This document shows positions 17,310 to 24,855 of a DNA stretch of 64,000 nt, one piece after another. Below the pieces are notes generated by a model that worked only from the letters and a program-made list of their open reading frames with translations, searched no databases and had not been told where the DNA came from. The stretch is from Gillisia mitskevichiae (GTDB lineage Bacteria > Bacteroidota > Bacteroidia > Flavobacteriales > Flavobacteriaceae), in contig NZ_RBLG01000004.1 of the NCBI RefSeq assembly GCF_003634585.1, forward strand, positions 243,415-307,414. The letters run 5' to 3'. The position numbers and the translations under genes are program-made. Positions within the stretch are counted from its first letter, which is position 1. Every line of letters starts with the position of its first letter.

Positions 17310-18075
17310 TAGTTTTAGGCATAAATACATCGCGAATTGCCTTAGTAAGGAACTTGATTTAAACTTGATCATTACAGAAGAGAAGGCGAATTCAATTACC
17401 GATACCTCCAAATATGATCTGGTAGATAAAGAATTTATTGAGGATCATTTTAAGAAAAGAACAGCCTCTGAAATGGATTTTTTCGGAACTTATAATTTCC
17501 CTGAAAATATCGCCATAAAAGAACTTCCTTTTAAAGGCATCAATTCACCTAACACAGAAAATTTACTAAAGGATGCTAACCCAGATTATATAGTTCTCTT
17601 TGGAACCTCTATCATATCCGAATCTTTACTAAAAGAGTTTCCAAATAGATTTATCAATCTACATTTGGGATTATCTCCATATTATAAGGGTTCTGCCACT
17701 AATTTATTCCCATATCATTATAATGAACCGGAATGTATTGGTGCAACATTTCATATTGCAACACCTAAGGTAGATGCAGGTGGGATTTTAAATCAAATGA
17801 GACCAAAAATTGTAGTTGAAGACAATTTACATTCAATTGGCAATAAAGTTATACGGGAAGCAGGTTTAATGCTCCCAGAAATACTTAAGAAGCTTGAAAA
17901 GCAAGAAATAAAACCCGTTCTGCAGAAAGGAAATGGGAGAATTTGTAGAATTAAGGATCTTACCTCAATGGTTCTTGGAGACATTTATAATAAATTTGAC
18001 GAAGGTATTATAGCTGATTATTTAGATCAAAAGAATAAACGAGATATAAAAAAACCAATAATTCAAAATATTTAA
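17284..18075 (+). CDS. Formyltransferase-fold enzyme, probable sugar N-formyltransferase
   Basis: A 263-residue protein when started at ATG 17284; an upstream in-frame ATG (17194) would add 30 residues inside the deacetylase gene and is rejected because the Rossmann strand MKVVLLTSN begins at 17284. The formyltransferase triad is complete: Asn125 and His127 in INLHLGLSPYYKG, and Asp164 in VDAGG, with the spacing seen in methionyl-tRNA formyltransferase and ArnA. It lacks an evident OB-fold tRNA-binding domain. With the preceding deacetylase it could replace an N-acetyl by an N-formyl group on a nonulosonate or its precursor, using N10-formyl-tetrahydrofolate. Confidence 0.8.
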   Translation: MKVVLLTSNSFRHKYIANCLSKELDLNLIITEEKANSITDTSKYDLVDKEFIEDHFKKRTASEMDFFGTYNFPENIAIKELPFKGINSPNTENLLKDANPDYIVLFGTSIISESLLKEFPNRFINLHLGLSPYYKGSATNLFPYHYNEPECIGATFHIATPKVDAGGILNQMRPKIVVEDNLHSIGNKVIREAGLMLPEILKKLEKQEIKPVLQKGNGRICRIKDLTSMVLGDIYNKFDEGIIADYLDQKNKRDIKKPIIQNI

Positions 18076-18077
18076 TA

Positions 18078-18770
18078 TTGAAAATACTGGGAATCATACC
18101 TGCTCGAGGTGGTAGCAAGGGTCTTAAGAGAAAAAACATTCTGCCGCTTGGTGAAAAGCCATTACTGCAATATACATGTGAAAGTGCTAGAAATTCCAAA
18201 TTGCTAACAAAAGTGATTTTGAGCAGTGATGACGAAGAGATTATAGAAGTAGCAAAGGGGCTTGGATTGGAAGTGCCTTTTAAACGACCGGATAACCTGG
18301 CTCAGGATACTACCACTAGCTTGGAAGTTGTTAAGCATGCCTTACAATATTTTAAAGATAAAGGAGAGTCATTTGATGCTGTTTGCTTATTACAACCTAC
18401 AACTCCATTTAGGGAGAGTGAATTAATAGATAAAGCTATCCAAAAGTTCATTTCAGATAGTCCGGATTCTTTGGTTAGTGTACGTGAAGTACCTCATGAG
18501 TATAATCCGCATTGGATCTTTGAAGAGAAGGAGGGTAGATTAAGCATAGCGACTGGGGAAAAGGAAATTATAACTAGAAGACAAGAACTCCCAAAGGCAT
18601 ATTTTAGAGATGGGGCAATTTACCTCACCAAAACCTCAATGATCCTTAATCAAAACTCCTTATATGGCAAGAATATAGGATTTATAGATACAACAGATTC
18701 TCCTTATGTAAACATAGATACTCCATCCGATTGGGAAAAGGCGGAATCCATATTAAATACTATGAAATAA
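18078..18770 (+). CDS. neuA: Acylneuraminate (nonulosonate) cytidylyltransferase
   Basis: A 230-residue CMP-sugar synthetase that activates the nine-carbon acid with CTP. It begins with IIPARGGSKGLKRKN (6-20), the CTP-binding loop, and has LLQPTTPFR near residue 113, both diagnostic of NeuA/PseF/LegF. TTG start, two bases after the formyltransferase stop. It overlaps the AsnB start by one base. Together with neuB and neuC it makes a complete, if generic, CMP-nonulosonate pathway, so one glycosyltransferase of this locus should use a CMP donor. Confidence 0.93.
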   Translation: MKILGIIPARGGSKGLKRKNILPLGEKPLLQYTCESARNSKLLTKVILSSDDEEIIEVAKGLGLEVPFKRPDNLAQDTTTSLEVVKHALQYFKDKGESFDAVCLLQPTTPFRESELIDKAIQKFISDSPDSLVSVREVPHEYNPHWIFEEKEGRLSIATGEKEIITRRQELPKAYFRDGAIYLTKTSMILNQNSLYGKNIGFIDTTDSPYVNIDTPSDWEKAESILNTMK

Positions 18771-20482
18771 TGTGTGGGATAGCAGGGATAATATCTTCTG
18801 ATTTTTCTAGAAAGGATTTCTTGAAAATGCTGGAATTACAATCCCATAGAGGACCTGATAATACCGGGATTTATGAAGATCCCGGGTTTGCCATTCTCGG
18901 GCATAACAGACTTTCAATTATAGATTTGAGTCCTGGTTCTAATCAGCCATTTTTAGATCCTTCCGAACGCTTCATTTTAAGCTTTAATGGTGAGATCTAT
19001 AACTACCTTGAGTTAAAAGAGGAATTAAGGTTTGAATATGATTTTAAGACCAATTCGGATACAGAGGTTTTATTAGCGGCATATCTCGTTTATGGAAAAG
19101 ACTGTTTAAACAAGTTAAATGGAATGTTTTCGTTTGCAATATGGGATTCATTGGAAAAAGTATTATTCGCGGCCAGAGACCGTTTTGGAGTAAAACCTTT
19201 CTACTATTCTTTAAAAGATTCTCAGCTTACTTTCGCCAGTGAAATAAAGACTTTGAGATCAGGTTTAAATAATGATATCCCTAGTTCGAAAGTTTGGGCA
19301 AATTATTTTGCATATGGAACTTACGGAGAACCAAATGAAACTTTTTTTGAGGAGATTTTTCAACTACCTGCCGGGCATTATTTAAATTATTCAGAGGGAG
19401 ATTTTACTTTAACAAAGTGGTATCATTTTGCCGAAAATGTAAAAAAGATCGAAATTTCAGGTGATCTCGAGGAGACAAAAAAAACCTATTTAGAATTGCT
19501 TCAGAATAGTATTTCATTAAGATTCAGAGCAGATGTGCCTGTGGGATTTAATTTAAGTGGAGGGGTAGATAGTTCCTTATTACTTGCGTTGGTAAACAAA
19601 TCACAGAATAATAAGCACATTCAGGCATTTACTTTTTATACTGGAGATGAGAGATATGATGAGCTTTTTTGGGTAAAAAAAATGATATCTCTTACCACCA
19701 ATCCTTTAAATTTAGTGAAACTGGTACCCCAAGAAGTTCCTTTACTCTCAAAACATATAAGTTTTTATGAGGATGAACCTTTTGGAGGGGTTCCAACTTT
19801 GGCCTATTCCAAGATCTTTGAAGATGCGAGAAATAGGGATATTTTAGTATTATTAGATGGACAAGGAATGGATGAACAATGGGCGGGATATGATTATTAT
19901 GCTACAGAAAATGATGCAGTTATTCAAGGATTAGATCCAAAGATCTCTCCCTTTAAAATGAATTGTTTATCCCAGATATTAAGAGATAACATTGATAAAA
20001 CTAACTATCCAAGGCCATTCAAGGATCCGTTAAGAAATAAACAATATCGGGATTTATTTCATACCAAGATCCCCAGAGCTCTTCGTTTTAATGACAGGAT
20101 CTCTATGGCTCATAGTACAGAATTAAGGGAGCCCTTTTTAGATCATAGATTAGTTGAATTCGCAGTTGCTCAACCCAAACATTTTAAGATAAACGGAAAC
20201 ACACATAAATTCTTATTAAGGGAAATTATAAAGGATTTAGTTCCAAAAGAAATCTCTTACACACCCAAAAGACCACTTCAGACCCCACAAAGAGAATGGC
20301 TGGGAATGGAGCTTAAAGTTTGGGTAGAAGAACAATTAAAAAGCTTAGCAAATTCTCAATATTCCAGTTGGTTCAACCACGAGGAAATAGAAAAGGAATG
20401 GCAATCTTATTTAGAAGGTGAAAATAGTAGTAGTTTTCATATTTGGCAATGGGTGAATTTCTCTTTGCTTTTCCCTAATTAA
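18770..20482 (+). CDS. asnB: Asparagine synthase (glutamine-hydrolysing) family protein
   Basis: 570 residues from ATG 18770, chosen because the glutaminase nucleophile must be Cys2 (MCGIAGI); an upstream in-frame start at 18731 would bury it. Class II amidotransferase motifs (SHRGPD, LSIIDL, FNGEIYN) are followed by the synthetase PP-loop LSGGVDS near residue 261. It can therefore release ammonia from glutamine and transfer it to an adenylated carboxylate. Inside a polysaccharide operon such proteins are thought to amidate sugar acids, though a true asparagine synthetase role cannot be excluded. The start codon shares its A with the neuA stop. Confidence 0.88.
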   Translation: MCGIAGIISSDFSRKDFLKMLELQSHRGPDNTGIYEDPGFAILGHNRLSIIDLSPGSNQPFLDPSERFILSFNGEIYNYLELKEELRFEYDFKTNSDTEVLLAAYLVYGKDCLNKLNGMFSFAIWDSLEKVLFAARDRFGVKPFYYSLKDSQLTFASEIKTLRSGLNNDIPSSKVWANYFAYGTYGEPNETFFEEIFQLPAGHYLNYSEGDFTLTKWYHFAENVKKIEISGDLEETKKTYLELLQNSISLRFRADVPVGFNLSGGVDSSLLLALVNKSQNNKHIQAFTFYTGDERYDELFWVKKMISLTTNPLNLVKLVPQEVPLLSKHISFYEDEPFGGVPTLAYSKIFEDARNRDILVLLDGQGMDEQWAGYDYYATENDAVIQGLDPKISPFKMNCLSQILRDNIDKTNYPRPFKDPLRNKQYRDLFHTKIPRALRFNDRISMAHSTELREPFLDHRLVEFAVAQPKHFKINGNTHKFLLREIIKDLVPKEISYTPKRPLQTPQREWLGMELKVWVEEQLKSLANSQYSSWFNHEEIEKEWQSYLEGENSSSFHIWQWVNFSLLFPN

Positions 20483-20539
20483 TAATTGGAAGAATTTATT
20501 TTGAAGTATGTAAAGGAATTTAAAATCATGTTAAATTTC

Positions 20540-20547
20540 TATCTTTG
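20540..20547 (+). promoter_or_regulatory. Candidate -7 box (TATCTTTG)
   Basis: A perfect TAnnTTTG element lies 28 bp before the TTG start at 20576, in the only sizeable gap (93 bp) between 13.5 and 24.6 kb. No correctly spaced TTG is visible upstream. It may be an internal promoter for the second glycosyltransferase block. Confidence 0.35.
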
Positions 20548-20575
20548 AAATTACTCACTTAACCTACACCTAGAT

Positions 20576-21964
20576 TTGAAATCCAAAAAAATATTTATTT
20601 TAATACCTGATGGAGTAGGGCTTCGAAATTTCGCATTTACCTCCTTTGTGGAAATAGGTAAAAAAAATGGGTGGGATATAATTTTTTGGAATCAAACCCC
20701 ATTTGATCTAAAAGCGCTCGGTTTTAAAGAGATTAAAATTAGCGGAAAACCTAGGGCAATTACGGATCTTTATAAACGAGCGAAAATTAATACTGAGTTA
20801 AATTATTTCAGCGAAAAATTTAAAGATCCGGTATTTCAGGAATATAAATTTATTAATAAAGGCAGTGGATTAAAGAATGCCTTTAAAAATATTCTGGTAA
20901 AGCAATTTACCGATTCTTTTAGTAGAGGAAAAGGTCTGCAAAGGCTTCAAACAAAACTGCAAAATTCAGAAAGAGGCAATGATCTTTATAATGATTGCAA
21001 AAACACTTTAATTGAACAGAATCCTGATTTTGTATTTTGTACCAACCAAAGACCAATAAAAGCTTTAGCACCTTTATTAGCTGCAAAGGACTTGGAGATT
21101 CCTACTGCTACATTTATTTTTTCATGGGACAATCTGCCAAAAGCAACTATGGTAGTAAATGCAGATCATTATTTTGTTTGGAGTGGGTATATGAAAAACG
21201 AGTTGCTGAAATATTATCCTCAAATTCAGAATTCTCAAATAAAAATTACAGGAACTCCTCAATTTGAAGTTCATTTTCTTGAAAAAACCAAGATTGAAAA
21301 GGAGAAGTTCTATCAGGATTTTAATTTAGAAAGTAAAAGGCAATATTTATGTTATTCTGGAGACGATATCACTACAGCCCCACATGATGAACTTTATCTG
21401 TTGCATACAGCCAAGGCTGTTTCCAGAATGAATTCTGAAGGCTATAATTTGGGGATTATATTTAGAAGATCTCCAGTTGACCTCTCGAAAAGGTATGATT
21501 CGGTTTTAGCAGAATTTGAAGATATAATAGTGCCTATAGAACCACTTTGGGTTAAAATTTCTGATGGATGGGATGCTATTCTTCCAACCAGGAAGGACCT
21601 AAAATTACAATCCAATATAATTCAACATACCTTTATGGTAGTTAATGTGGCTTCCTCTATGGTTTTCGATTATATCAGCTATGGAAAGCCCTGTGCTTAT
21701 ATAAATTATAATCCTGAAGAGATTGAATGGATTAAGGACACCAGAAGTATTTACAGATACGTTCATTTTAAATCTATGCCCTCTAGGAATTCCGCTTTAT
21801 GGATCAATGAAGTAGGAGAAATTGAATCGGTTATCAAAACAGGATTAGAAGGTGATAATTCGGAGGTATTAGGGAATGCAAAAAAATGGTTTGAAATTAT
21901 TAATGAGCACCCGGTTTCAAATGCGAATGAACGCATTTGGAACGCAATAGAAGAAATAATTTAA
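20576..21964 (+). CDS. Unrecognised protein, possibly GT-B-like glycosyltransferase
   Basis: A 462-residue soluble protein that I cannot assign to a named family. It has an N-terminal Rossmann-like strand (KIFILIPDGVGLRNF), a charged stretch to about 150, then FCTNQRP, FSWDNLPKATM and ADHYFVWSGYM, followed by ITGTPQFE near the middle. The last motif and the later VVNVASSMVFDYISYGKP segment resemble the donor-side loops of GT-B enzymes such as CDP-glycerol or UDP-sugar transferases. TTG start. The next gene begins two bases after its stop. Role in glycan assembly is inferred from position. Confidence 0.5.
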   Translation: MKSKKIFILIPDGVGLRNFAFTSFVEIGKKNGWDIIFWNQTPFDLKALGFKEIKISGKPRAITDLYKRAKINTELNYFSEKFKDPVFQEYKFINKGSGLKNAFKNILVKQFTDSFSRGKGLQRLQTKLQNSERGNDLYNDCKNTLIEQNPDFVFCTNQRPIKALAPLLAAKDLEIPTATFIFSWDNLPKATMVVNADHYFVWSGYMKNELLKYYPQIQNSQIKITGTPQFEVHFLEKTKIEKEKFYQDFNLESKRQYLCYSGDDITTAPHDELYLLHTAKAVSRMNSEGYNLGIIFRRSPVDLSKRYDSVLAEFEDIIVPIEPLWVKISDGWDAILPTRKDLKLQSNIIQHTFMVVNVASSMVFDYISYGKPCAYINYNPEEIEWIKDTRSIYRYVHFKSMPSRNSALWINEVGEIESVIKTGLEGDNSEVLGNAKKWFEIINEHPVSNANERIWNAIEEII

Positions 21965-21965
21965 T

Positions 21966-23102
21966 ATGCATATTGGTTTCATAACGCCGGAATATCCCCA
22001 TCTCGAGCTGCCTGGGTCTGGTGGGCTGGGGACTAGTATTAAAAACCTGGCCGACAATTTAATAAATGAAAACATCAGGGTTTCAGTTTTTATTTTAGGA
22101 ACCTCTATTGAAAAGGATTTTATTGAAAATAATATTCATTTTTACTTTTTAAAAACTTTAAGGTTTCCCGGATTTACATGGTATGTTACGAGGATTAAAT
22201 TTCAGAACACAATTAATGCAATTGTAAGTAAAACAAACATAGATCTTTTAGAAGCCCCGGATTGGACGGGAATTACCGCATTTATGAACTTCAAAGCTCC
22301 TTTGGTGATACGTTGTAATGGAAGCGACGCCTATTTTTGTGATCTTGAAGGAAGAAAACAGAAATGGAAAAATCGATGGTTTGAAAAAAACGCTTTGAAT
22401 AATGCTGATTCTATTATTAGCGCTAGTTTCTTTACAGGTAAAAAGACCAAGGAGATCTTTAATCTTAAAAAGAATATTCAAACCATTTATAATGGAGTTA
22501 ATGCTAATGATTTTAGACCATTAAATCTTGAACAGAAGCCACAATCTATTCTATATTTTGGAACGATTATTAGAAAAAAAGGGGTTTTAGAATTAGCAGC
22601 CAGCTTTAATGTTTTGAAAAAAATGGCTCCTAATACTGTTCTTACCTTATTAGGAAAAGATAGTATAGATGTAAAGGAAAATAGATCTACCCTTCAAATG
22701 GTAATGGACCTAATTGAAAATAAATATAGGGAAGATGTAATTCATTTGGCCGAAGTGCCCTATGATAAAATATCAAAGGAAATTGCTAAAGTAGAGGTAG
22801 TAGTTCTACCTAGCTTTGCTGAAGCCTTCCCCATGACATGGCTAGAAGCTATGGCCATGGAAAAGGCAATGGTAACATCCAATATTGGATGGGCAAATGA
22901 AATGATGATTAATGGAGAAACAGGCTATATGATTGATCCAAATGATCATATGGATTTTGCCAAAAAAATTCATCGACTGTTAAACGATTATGACCTAAGA
23001 AAGAATATGGGTAAAAGTGCTAGAGAGCAAGTGAAGCAATATTTTTCTTCTGACGTTCTTATAAAAAGAAATATTGAATTTTATAAAGCTATGATCCATT
23101 GA
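21966..23102 (+). CDS. Glycosyltransferase family 4 (GT-B)
   Basis: A 378-residue retaining GT-B enzyme. The N-terminal FITPEYPHLELPGSGGLGT is the glycine-rich acceptor-side loop of GT4. The C-terminal domain has YFGTIIRKKGV (about 196) and the EX7E motif in AEAFPMTWLEAMAM (about 281-294). ATG start two bases after the preceding gene, and a 4-bp overlap with the next. Donor unknown. Confidence 0.9.
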   Translation: MHIGFITPEYPHLELPGSGGLGTSIKNLADNLINENIRVSVFILGTSIEKDFIENNIHFYFLKTLRFPGFTWYVTRIKFQNTINAIVSKTNIDLLEAPDWTGITAFMNFKAPLVIRCNGSDAYFCDLEGRKQKWKNRWFEKNALNNADSIISASFFTGKKTKEIFNLKKNIQTIYNGVNANDFRPLNLEQKPQSILYFGTIIRKKGVLELAASFNVLKKMAPNTVLTLLGKDSIDVKENRSTLQMVMDLIENKYREDVIHLAEVPYDKISKEIAKVEVVVLPSFAEAFPMTWLEAMAMEKAMVTSNIGWANEMMINGETGYMIDPNDHMDFAKKIHRLLNDYDLRKNMGKSAREQVKQYFSSDVLIKRNIEFYKAMIH

Positions 23103-24640
23103 TCCTTATAATTCACATAAGTGGAAAAAAGATTATCGAAGTTAAAAACACCTCGGGAGATACTGTGAATTGTAATCAGAGTGATTTAACTTGCGCCTTT
23201 TGGGATCTGGCAGAAAAATTCCCAGAAGAGATCATAGCTTGGTGTGAGGAAAAATATTGTGACGATCTAAATATTGTGCAATGGTCGCAGATATTTCACC
23301 ATGATCGTATCATGGCTTCATTTGCCATTGAAAACAAATTCTTCTCTGATAGTATTGGCTATATAGACCAATTGCCATTCGTAAATGTAAACAGAAAAGT
23401 TTTGTATGCAACTTGGCAAATGAGCAGTGATGTAGGAGGTAGTAAGGGGAAAACCCTTCTAAAATTCAAATCGCTTTTTGAAGGAATAAAAGACTTTGAT
23501 TTTTTGTTGAATTCCATCACTAAGTTTGGTCAGCAAAACGGACTTTTTTGTTATTCTGCTCCCGGATTGGTGAACCGGACCTCAGATAATAAACCTAAAG
23601 CCACAGCGACTTCAAGCCAGTTATTTTCCTTTATATATAAATATTACAACACAATTTGGCTTTCAGTTTTGTTTTGGTGTTACTTGAAATATGAAAACAA
23701 ATTTCCACTCAAAGCTTTTTTGCAGGCGTTTTTAGAGGAAAAGTCCTTTTTACAAAAGATAGATCTGTCGGCAATTGGGATTCAATCCAAGAAAATTCCA
23801 GAAACTTCTGATTCCCTAGATGTAATTATCCCTACCATGGGTCGGTCAAAATACCTGCTGCAGGTAATGGAGGACCTGAGCCTTCAAGGTCTGCTTCCAA
23901 AGAGGGTAATTGTGGTGGAACAAAATCCAGATGTGAATTCCCTTTCAGAATTACCTGAACTGTATTCCAAAACTTGGCCTTTTGAAATAACACATCATTT
24001 TATTCATCAAACCGGTGCCTGTAATGCACGAAATATAGCTTTGAAAGAAGTAGAGTCAGATTGGATCTTTTTTGCTGATGATGATATTCGTTTTGAGCCT
24101 GATCTATTGGAGAGAGCTTTAACGGAAATGAACAGATTGGGAGTGTCTTCAATCAATATGAACTGTAAACAAAAAGGCGAAAAAACAATTTTCAAAAAAA
24201 TAAAACAATGGGGCAGTTTTGGTTCTGGAACCAGTATTGTTAATAGTGCTTTTGCCAAACAATGCGCTTTTTCCTCCATTTATGAACACGGCTATGGGGA
24301 GGATGCCGATTTTGGGATGCAGTTACGAAATTTAGGTTGTGATATCATTTACCATCCTGAAATTGAAATTCTGCACTTAAAAGCACCCATGGGAGGCCTC
24401 CGTGAAAAACGAATATTGGCCTGGGAACAGGAAGAACCATTGCCCAAGCCTTCGCCCACTTTAATGGCTTTTGCCCTTAACTATTATAATATAAAGCAAA
24501 TCAGAGGTTTTAAAACTTCTTTATTTTTAAAGTATTATAATAAACAATCGGTTAAAAATCCCCTGACTTATGCAAAATCAATGAGATTGCGCTGGAAAAA
24601 AAGCGAGTTGTGGGTGGAGAAGTCGATGAAGGAGGAGTGA
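23099..24640 (+). CDS. Two-domain protein: unassigned N-terminal domain fused to a GT2 glycosyltransferase
   Basis: 513 residues. Residues 1-235 match no family I recognise; they include a Cys/Trp-rich segment (WCEEKYC near 49) and an aromatic helix near 180-195. Residues 240-513 form a GT-A domain: LDVIIPTMGRS (240-250), VVEQNP (272-277), ACNARN (307-312), FADDD (325-329) as the metal motif, and GYGEDADFG as the catalytic-acid region. The TTG start overlaps the previous stop (TTGA), indicating coupling. The N-terminal part could bind the acceptor or a partner enzyme. Confidence 0.8.
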   Translation: MILIIHISGKKIIEVKNTSGDTVNCNQSDLTCAFWDLAEKFPEEIIAWCEEKYCDDLNIVQWSQIFHHDRIMASFAIENKFFSDSIGYIDQLPFVNVNRKVLYATWQMSSDVGGSKGKTLLKFKSLFEGIKDFDFLLNSITKFGQQNGLFCYSAPGLVNRTSDNKPKATATSSQLFSFIYKYYNTIWLSVLFWCYLKYENKFPLKAFLQAFLEEKSFLQKIDLSAIGIQSKKIPETSDSLDVIIPTMGRSKYLLQVMEDLSLQGLLPKRVIVVEQNPDVNSLSELPELYSKTWPFEITHHFIHQTGACNARNIALKEVESDWIFFADDDIRFEPDLLERALTEMNRLGVSSINMNCKQKGEKTIFKKIKQWGSFGSGTSIVNSAFAKQCAFSSIYEHGYGEDADFGMQLRNLGCDIIYHPEIEILHLKAPMGGLREKRILAWEQEEPLPKPSPTLMAFALNYYNIKQIRGFKTSLFLKYYNKQSVKNPLTYAKSMRLRWKKSELWVEKSMKEE

Positions 24641-24855
24641 ATGGGTAGTGATGAAATAAAATAGAGAAGAGAGAAAAGAGAAAAAATATTCGTGCATTCG
24701 TGGCAAAAAAAAATAGTGAAGATTAATTAGAAATCAAAGAGCCAGGAACCAAGAGCTATAGATCAAGAATTAAGAAGAAAGGTTCAGGAGAAAAATACTC
24801 AATTATTATTTTAATAGTTTATATTTCTAAATAATTAACTTATCGTTGCACTTCA
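24641..24855. repeat. Intergenic degenerate heptad-repeat region
   Basis: 215 bp with no credible frame. It contains a purine-rich array near 24661-24688, a direct repeat of ATTCGTG (24688-24694 and 24696-24702), and a second array in which six consecutive 7-bp units follow one another at 24744-24785 (AGGAACC, AAGAGCT, ATAGATC, AAGAATT, AAGAAGA, AAGGTTC). No hairpin terminator or TAnnTTTG promoter is clear. It separates two transcription blocks in the locus. Confidence 0.6.

Noticed and set aside
18731..18769. An earlier start for AsnB
   Set aside because: It would place 13 residues before the catalytic Cys2, which has to be N-terminal after Met removal.
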